NCBI GenBank assembly: GCA_013695975.1
Contig: JACCZL010000094.1
Span: 1-10,369, forward strand
Direction: 5' to 3'
Length of the DNA stretch: 10,369 bases
From: Chloroflexota bacterium
GTDB taxonomy: Bacteria; Chloroflexota; UBA6077; JACCZL01
Shown: piece by piece, positions 5,630-10,369 of the stretch
How positions within the stretch are numbered: the stretch's first letter is position 1
Layout of the letters: the number at the start of each line of letters is the position of its first letter
Made by a program: the position numbers and the translations under genes
The notes under the pieces: generated by a model
Database searches by the model: none
The model's input: the letters and a program-made list of their open reading frames with translations, nothing else
What the model was told of the DNA's origin: nothing

Positions 5630-8190
5630 TTCCCGTACGCCTGGCGCTCCGTAACTTCCTGTCGTATACCGACATCCACGAGCCGCTGCTCTTCGAGGGG
5701 ATCCACGTCGCCTGCCTCTCGGGGGAGAATGGGGCCGGCAAGTCGGCCCTGCTCGACGCGATCACCTGGTCCCTCTGGGGCCAGTCGCGAGCCCGGACGA
5801 CTGACCAGCTTGTTCACACCGGCCGGACCGAGATGGAGGTCGAGCTCGAGTTCGTCCTCGCCGAGGCCCGCTACCGCGTCGTCCGCAAGCGGGTGACAAA
5901 GGGCAAAGGCACGACGATCCTCGACCTGGCCTCGTGCGACGAGTCGGGCCAGTTCCGCTCGATCAGCGGCAACTCGGTCTCCGAGACCGAGCGGCTGATC
6001 GAGGGCCTGCTGCGGATGAGCTACACGACGTTCACCAACTCGTCGTTCTTCCTGCAGGGCAAGGCCGACTCGTTCACCACCCGCACGCCGGCCGACCGTA
6101 AGGGTGTGCTGGCCGACATCCTGGAGCTGGCCGAGTATGACCGCTTCCAGGAGAAGGCGCGACGTGAGGTCCAGAGTCGCGAACAGCGGCACCGGCACCT
6201 CGAGAGCATCGTTCGCGACGCCGACGCCGAGCTGGAGCGCCGCCCGGCCTACCGAGCCGACCAGGAGCGTCTCGAAGGCCAGCTTGCCGAGCTGGACGCG
6301 CGGATCGAGCGCGAGGGGGCCGAGCTCCAGCGGCTGCGTGAGCGGCTGGCGGCGCTCGACGCCCGCGAGCGGGAGCTGACCCGAGCGACCGAGCAGTCCG
6401 AGCAGACCGCGATCACGGTAGGTCGGCACCTGGAGGAGATCGCCGAAGCCGAGCGCGCACTGGGGGAGCTGCAAGGGCTACTCGGGCGCGAGCGGGAGAT
6501 CGAGGAGGGCTACGCCGCACTGGTTCGGGCGCGCGAGGCCGACGAGGCGCTGAGCGCGAAGCTGGCCGAATTCGCCGCCCTGTGCGACGAGCGCAACCGC
6601 CTGGACAAGCACGTCGCGACCGAGCGGACCCGCCTCCAGGCCGAGCTGGCCGGCCTCGAGCAGCGGCTGGCGCGGCTCGACGCCGAGGCCGCGAGCTTGC
6701 CCCAGCACGAGCAGGAGGAGGCGCACGCCCGAGCGGCGATCGATGCGCTACGCGGGCACCAGGAGCGTCGGGGCGACGTCGATCGGCTCCTGAGCGGCGC
6801 GCGCGAGCAGGTGGCCGAGCTGCGCGGGTCCAACCAGCGGCTGCGCGATCAGATGACCGAGCTTCGAGGGAAGATCGAGGTCCTCACCGGATCGGCCACC
6901 TGCCCGATCTGCCTCAGCGCCCTCGACCAGGCGGGGCGCGAGTCGCTGATCGAGCGCTATGACGCCGAGGGCAAGGCCCAGAGAGCCGAGTACGCCCAGA
7001 ACCTGGCCCGGATCAAGGAGCTCGACGGAGAGGTTGCCGAGCAGACAGCCGAGGCCGAGCGACTGGCGGCCCAGCTTGGCGGGATGCTCGGGGTCGAGCG
7101 GCGTCTGGCGGCTGCCGAGCAGGCCGTCCAGCAGGCTCGGCAAGCCACGGAGGAGGCCGAGCCGGTCCGCGCGGCCCGGGCGCGGCTGCAGAAGACCCTC
7201 CAGGATGGCGACTTCGCCCGCGCCGAGACGGCGGCTCTGGCCGGCATTCAGGAGCGGCTCGACGTCCTCGACTACGACCAGGCCGTGCATGGGGTGCAGC
7301 GCGTGACGGTCAACGCCAAGCGGCGGTTCGAGGGGGAAAAGCGCGAGCTCGACGACGCGCGACGGGCGATCACCCACCAGCAGCAGTTGCTGGAGCAGGC
7401 CCGTCGCTCGCTCGTCAGTTGGCAGGAGCGCCTCGAGCTGGAGCGGCGGCGGGTCGAGGAGCTCAAGAAGGAGACGCGCGAGCTGCCGGCGCTTCGCGAG
7501 CAGGCCGACCAGGCCGCTGGCGCGCTCGACGAGGTTAGTCGAGCCCAGGGGGTGGCCAACCGCGAGCTGGGCGAGGCCCGCCAGCGGCTGGCCTACCTCG
7601 ATCACCTCGAGCAGCAGCGCGGTGAGCGGCTGAAGGAGATGGACGCCCTGCTCCGCGACAAAGCCCTCTTCAGCGAGCTGGTCGCGGCCTTCGGCAAGAA
7701 CGGTGTCCAGGCGATGCTCATCGAGACGGCGATCCCGGAGATCGAGGATGAGGCCAACCGCCTCCTGGCGGCGATGACCGAGGGGCGGATGCACGTGACG
7801 CTCGAGACCCAGCGGGCGGCGCGGGTCGGCGACAACACTATCGAGACCCTCGACATCGTGATCAACGACGAGCTGGGCGCCCGCCCCTATGAGATGTACT
7901 CGGGTGGTGAGGCGTTCCGCGTCGACTTCGCGATCCGCATCGCCCTCTCGAGGCTGCTGGCGCGGCGGGCCGGCGCGCGCGTCCAGACGCTGGTGATCGA
8001 CGAGGGCTTTGGCAGCCAGGACGAAACCGGCCGCGAGCGCCTGGTCGAGGCGATCCAGAGCATCACCGACCAGTTCGCGATGATCCTGGTAATCACCCAC
8101 CTGGAAGACCTCAAGGAGCGCTTCCCGGTCCGGATCGACGTCCGCAAGACGGCCCTCGGCTCAACCTACACCGTCGAGTGGGGAGGATAG
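5626..8190 (+). CDS. sbcC: SbcC/Rad50-family SMC-like ATPase
   Basis: Rad50/SbcC ATPase (854 aa) that tethers DNA ends and gates the SbcD nuclease. The GTG start (5626) overlaps the sbcD stop by four bases and gives MIPVRLALRNFLSY, the usual N-terminus; the open frame extends into sbcD but that part is not SbcC-like. Walker A is GENGAGKS (33-40); the Q-loop region is NSSFFLQGKADSF (about 139-151). A long Glu/Arg/Leu/Ala-rich coiled coil runs from about 165 to 680 with the zinc hook CPIC (C426-C429) exactly midway. Then follow FGKNGVQAMLIETAIPEIE, the ABC signature SGGEAFR (from S759), Walker B TLVIDEGFG (D792, E793) and D-loop SQD (797-799), then the switch His in ILVITHLEDLKERF. It is shorter than E. 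coli SbcC (about 1,050 aa) and closer to archaeal Rad50. No frameshift. It ends at convergent hairpins. Confidence 0.95.
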   Translation: MIPVRLALRNFLSYTDIHEPLLFEGIHVACLSGENGAGKSALLDAITWSLWGQSRARTTDQLVHTGRTEMEVELEFVLAEARYRVVRKRVTKGKGTTILDLASCDESGQFRSISGNSVSETERLIEGLLRMSYTTFTNSSFFLQGKADSFTTRTPADRKGVLADILELAEYDRFQEKARREVQSREQRHRHLESIVRDADAELERRPAYRADQERLEGQLAELDARIEREGAELQRLRERLAALDARERELTRATEQSEQTAITVGRHLEEIAEAERALGELQGLLGREREIEEGYAALVRAREADEALSAKLAEFAALCDERNRLDKHVATERTRLQAELAGLEQRLARLDAEAASLPQHEQEEAHARAAIDALRGHQERRGDVDRLLSGAREQVAELRGSNQRLRDQMTELRGKIEVLTGSATCPICLSALDQAGRESLIERYDAEGKAQRAEYAQNLARIKELDGEVAEQTAEAERLAAQLGGMLGVERRLAAAEQAVQQARQATEEAEPVRAARARLQKTLQDGDFARAETAALAGIQERLDVLDYDQAVHGVQRVTVNAKRRFEGEKRELDDARRAITHQQQLLEQARRSLVSWQERLELERRRVEELKKETRELPALREQADQAAGALDEVSRAQGVANRELGEARQRLAYLDHLEQQRGERLKEMDALLRDKALFSELVAAFGKNGVQAMLIETAIPEIEDEANRLLAAMTEGRMHVTLETQRAARVGDNTIETLDIVINDELGARPYEMYSGGEAFRVDFAIRIALSRLLARRAGARVQTLVIDEGFGSQDETGRERLVEAIQSITDQFAMILVITHLEDLKERFPVRIDVRKTALGSTYTVEWGG

Positions 8191-8198
8191 GAGCTGTT

Positions 8199-8229
8199 CC
8201 CTCTCCCCCTGGGAGAGGGGGTTACCCCC
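8199..8229. terminator. bidirectional terminator between convergent sbcC and sucrase/ferredoxin-like gene
   Basis: Located in the 42-base gap between two convergent stop codons. CCCTCTCCC (8199-8207) and GGGAGAGGG (8211-8219) form a perfect nine-pair stem with a CCT loop. GGGGG (8217-8221) and CCCCC (8225-8229) form a second stem around TTA that shares three bases with the first, so the two cannot form fully together. There is no U-tract on either side, so this is a hairpin barrier rather than a textbook intrinsic terminator. CCCTCTCCC/GGGAGAGGG pairs also occur as interspersed repeats in many genomes (recalled, not checked). Confidence 0.5.
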
Positions 8230-8232
8230 GGG

Positions 8233-9147
8233 CTACGAGACGCGGTAGCTTCGGAGGGTGTACTGGGGGACGTCGGATTCGGTGGCGTTGCCGCAGCCCA
8301 GGTAGTTGCGGAAGGCGGCGGGCACTCGGACGAGCTCGAGCGTGTGGAGCCGGTCGCCGGGCCGCTCGGCGAACTGCGCGCGGATGAGACCGTCGTCTGA
8401 GCGCGACGTGTCGCGGAGGCCGAGGGCGTCGACGCCGGTCAGGCCGCTGGCGACCCGGGCGAAGTACTCCGCGGCCTGGACTGGGAATGGGTAGCACGAT
8501 CGCCCACGGTACTTTTCCAGATAGACCTGGCCGTCCGCGGTGTCGTCGACGATGCGCGGGGTTTCGTCAGGGTCGACGTGGCCGTAGTAGACCCCGCTCG
8601 GCAGGCAGACGACGTTGGCGGCGAAGCGGTCTCCGCCGACGTGGGACGACTGCCAGACAGCCTCGCCGGCCCAGCGGGTCATCTCGCGGTAGACCGGCAG
8701 GCCGAACTTGGCGCAGCAGCGATCGTGCTTGCCGTTGACGCAGACCAGATAGAGCGGCCCGTCGACGACGTGCCGATCCTCAGACGCTGTCCCACCGGCC
8801 AGGGCTGCCAGGTCGATCGAGAGCAGGTCGCGATAGTCGTCGAGCGCGAGCTTGTACAGCGCCTGCCGCTCGGCGCGGGTGTTGGCGAGATAGAAGAACA
8901 GCCCGGATCTATCCCGTGGCTCGCGCTTGATGAACAAGACCCGCGATCGAGGGACCGAGCGAAGGACCCCGACGAGGGCGCGCTTCACGTCAGGCGGCAG
9001 GCGGCTGTCGGCGAGGAGGTCGCGGTTCCAGGCGCCGTGATATTCGAGCAGCAGCCAGACGTCGACCGTGCTGGCCGTGCCGAAGATCCGCTCACGAGCC
9101 CCGATCGCGAGCCGCGAGCAGTAGTAATCTAGGGGTTGGACCGCCAC
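8233..9147 (-). CDS. sucrase/ferredoxin-like (Suc_Fer, thioredoxin-fold [2Fe-2S]-type) protein
   Basis: Soluble 304-aa protein of the sucrase/ferredoxin-like family (the Apd1/Aim32 group), which has a C-terminal thioredoxin-like ferredoxin domain. The signature is clear: LYLVCVNGKHDRCCAKFG (C136, C144, C145) followed by WQSSHVGGDRFAANVVCLPS (H169, D173, C181) and GVYYGHVDP. C136 and C145 have the C-x8-C spacing of the Fe-S ligands in yeast Apd1/Aim32. The second of the two His ligands in those proteins is Asp (D173) here, so the cluster or its ligation may differ. Further cysteines are C10, C218 and C285. The N-terminal half (residues 1-130) resembles the family's other domain, with FGTASTVDVWLLLEYHGAW. 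Start GTG 9147 lies within the end of the upstream oxygenase gene (19-base overlap), with GAGGG at 9158-9154 as its ribosome site. Electron transfer or redox quality control is the likely role; a sugar-hydrolysing role is historical and not supported. Confidence 0.85.
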   Translation of the reverse strand: MAVQPLDYYCSRLAIGARERIFGTASTVDVWLLLEYHGAWNRDLLADSRLPPDVKRALVGVLRSVPRSRVLFIKREPRDRSGLFFYLANTRAERQALYKLALDDYRDLLSIDLAALAGGTASEDRHVVDGPLYLVCVNGKHDRCCAKFGLPVYREMTRWAGEAVWQSSHVGGDRFAANVVCLPSGVYYGHVDPDETPRIVDDTADGQVYLEKYRGRSCYPFPVQAAEYFARVASGLTGVDALGLRDTSRSDDGLIRAQFAERPGDRLHTLELVRVPAAFRNYLGCGNATESDVPQYTLRSYRVS

Positions 9148-10334
9148 AGGAAGCCCTCTCTGACCAGGCGCCGAACCAGCACCAGCTTGCTCTCGTCGGT
9201 CAGCTCATCGGGTAGCGAGCTGACGGTGAGCTCGGGCGTGTCCGCGATGTACCGCAGGGCCGGCTCGACGAACGCGGGGAAGGTCAGCGTCTTGCCGTGG
9301 AACAGCAGCGTCACGCCATCCTCGTCGGCCCTGAGCCTGAAGATCAGGTAGGGCGGTCGGCGGACGACGCTTCCCTCGGAAAGGTCCGCGAGGCGATCGG
9401 CGGTCGCGATCTGGCCTTCGAGCAGCGGGCGGCGGCTGCCGACGAACCGCTCGTCGAGCTGCGCGAGCAGGTCCTCGAGCGGAGCGATCTCAGCCAGGCG
9501 TCGGGCCAGGGTCTCGAACTGGTCGGCCATGGCGGCAGCGTCGTCGGCGGCCCCGAAGCCCGGCGGCAGAGACATGCGGAAGCGCGGATCTTCCCGACAG
9601 CGGAGGAGGGCCTCCGAGAAGACGTCCATCCAGGTGTAGGCCAGGATGCCGAGGGTCACGTGGAGGGAGGGACCATCCGAGGTGGTGGCCTCGTGGACGT
9701 AGCCGCGGGGGATGTAGATCAGGTCGCCCGGAGCGAGGGTGACTTCGGCGATCAGCTCGCCGGTCGGGTGCTTCGAGGAGTCGTAGGGCTGACTGCCCAG
9801 GGGGAGTTGGAGGGGGGCGTCGTAGATCCGCCAGTGCTTCTGACCGAAGATCTGCAAGATAAAGGCGTCGTGGGTGTCGTAGTGCTGGCCGAAGCCCTGG
9901 GCGTTGGCCGGAGTCAGGTAGATGTTGACCTGGGTCGGGTGATTCAGCTCGGCTTCGAGGCTCCGGCACAGCAGCGTAAGGGGCTTCCAGGTCCGGTGCA
10001 GGGCATCGACGATGATCGTGGCGCCGGCGCGATACTCCGCGAGCAGGGTGTCGGCGCGGATAACCCCGTCGAACGTTCGGCTGCCCCAGGCGACGTTCTC
10101 GGTGAAGCTCGAGGGCGAGAACGACGCGCCGACCTTTGCCAGCCGAACGGCCGGATAGTGGAGCTCGCGGGTGAAGAGCAACTGGTCGACGTCGTCGAGG
10201 GTGAGGACGCCCGCGTAGTAGTCCGGCCGCCCCCTGGCGACGACGAGCGGGCGCCGTTCCCAGGAGGTCGCGAGGAACTCGTCCTTGTCGATCGGGGTGA
10301 GCAGCTCGGCCAGGGTAAAGGGATCGTCAGTCAT
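9129..10334 (-). CDS. JmjC/cupin-4 Fe(II)/2-oxoglutarate oxygenase, ribosomal-oxygenase-like
   Basis: Cytoplasmic dioxygenase-like protein (401 aa) of the cupin_4/ROX family, whose characterised members (YcfD/RoxA, MINA53, NO66) hydroxylate ribosomal proteins using Fe(II), O2 and 2-oxoglutarate. The double-stranded beta-helix shows the iron triad: GQHYDTHDAFILQIFG (H151, D153) and IYIPRGYVHEA (H214), in the usual spacing. The following K/W pattern (GQKHWRIYD, 164-172) is also typical of the family. The N-terminus has the expected WERRPLVVARG. The C-terminal part (about 320-401) looks like the ROX winged helix (LTFPAFVEPALRYIADTPEL ... LVRRLVREGFL). The start is fixed by an in-frame TAG (10340-10338) two codons upstream of the ATG; no strong ribosome site is visible. 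It overlaps the downstream Suc_Fer gene and is probably cotranscribed with it. The actual substrate is unknown. Confidence 0.85.
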   Translation of the reverse strand: MTDDPFTLAELLTPIDKDEFLATSWERRPLVVARGRPDYYAGVLTLDDVDQLLFTRELHYPAVRLAKVGASFSPSSFTENVAWGSRTFDGVIRADTLLAEYRAGATIIVDALHRTWKPLTLLCRSLEAELNHPTQVNIYLTPANAQGFGQHYDTHDAFILQIFGQKHWRIYDAPLQLPLGSQPYDSSKHPTGELIAEVTLAPGDLIYIPRGYVHEATTSDGPSLHVTLGILAYTWMDVFSEALLRCREDPRFRMSLPPGFGAADDAAAMADQFETLARRLAEIAPLEDLLAQLDERFVGSRRPLLEGQIATADRLADLSEGSVVRRPPYLIFRLRADEDGVTLLFHGKTLTFPAFVEPALRYIADTPELTVSSLPDELTDESKLVLVRRLVREGFLWRSNP

Positions 10335-10369
10335 CAGCTACGCGGTCGCGCGGTGATGCAGAGGAGCGG
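10335..10369. other. right-edge flank upstream of the oxygenase gene
   Basis: These 35 bases are too short to assign. On the minus strand the frame of the oxygenase contains a TAG at 10340-10338, preceded by an open stretch that could be the C-terminus of an upstream gene in the same direction (ending ...HHRATA). This would make the oxygenase an internal operon gene, but it cannot be tested from this window. Confidence 0.2.

Noticed and set aside
6748..8100. 450-codon minus-strand open frame antisense to sbcC
   Set aside because: Leu/Arg/Gly-rich translation is the mirror of the Glu/Arg/Leu/Ala-rich coiled coil and ATPase codons of sbcC; no domain and no independent start signals.
901..8190. 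Anti-phage defence island centred on HerA
   Set aside because: Known HerA defence systems pair HerA with effectors such as Sir2 or DUF4297. Here the partners are NurA, SbcD and SbcC, all standard repair proteins, and there are no mobile or other defence genes nearby.
1..10369. CRISPR array, tRNA or rRNA gene, insertion sequence
   Set aside because: No regularly spaced repeats, cloverleaf-like or rRNA-like stretches, transposase frames or terminal inverted repeats of IS size were seen on reading both strands.

Overview
The window is high-GC bacterial DNA (roughly two thirds G+C by eye), densely coding, with genes joined by 1-20 bp overlaps. The gene content points to a Chloroflexota-like bacterium (for example Thermomicrobia or relatives): bacterial-type NurA/HerA, a Mre11/Rad50-like SbcCD pair and a GT4 glycosyltransferase. 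This placement is an inference; no rRNA or other phylogenetic marker is present.

Layout. Positions 1-755 (minus) hold the N-terminal part of a GT4 glycosyltransferase that runs off the left edge. A relatively AT-rich divergent intergenic region (about 780-860) follows and carries candidate promoters for both directions. Positions 901-8190 (plus) form a five-gene DNA-end-processing cluster: nurA nuclease, a small HAS-barrel-like protein, herA ATPase/translocase, sbcD (Mre11) and sbcC (Rad50). The first three genes are chained by TAGTG and ATGA overlaps, and the last two by a GTGA overlap. Between herA and sbcD sits a perfect GTAG...CTAC palindrome that resembles a REP element and supplies the herA stop codon. 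The cluster ends at convergent hairpins (8199-8229) that probably terminate transcription from both sides. On the minus strand, 10334-8233, an overlapping pair encodes a JmjC/cupin-4 oxygenase (ribosomal-oxygenase-like) followed by a thioredoxin-fold sucrase/ferredoxin-like [2Fe-2S]-type protein.

How the genes work together. In archaea, HerA-NurA and Mre11-Rad50 jointly resect DNA double-strand breaks to make 3' single strands for recombination, and their genes are classically neighbours. Here the same four functions occur in one bacterial cluster with an extra HAS-barrel-like subunit encoded between the nuclease and the translocase. All catalytic motifs I could check are intact, so this looks like a complete resection machine. 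The most distinctive points are the five-gene architecture, the uncharacterised middle subunit and a four-cysteine cluster inside NurA. The oxygenase/Fe-S pair on the other strand is a separate unit, possibly a redox-linked hydroxylase module.
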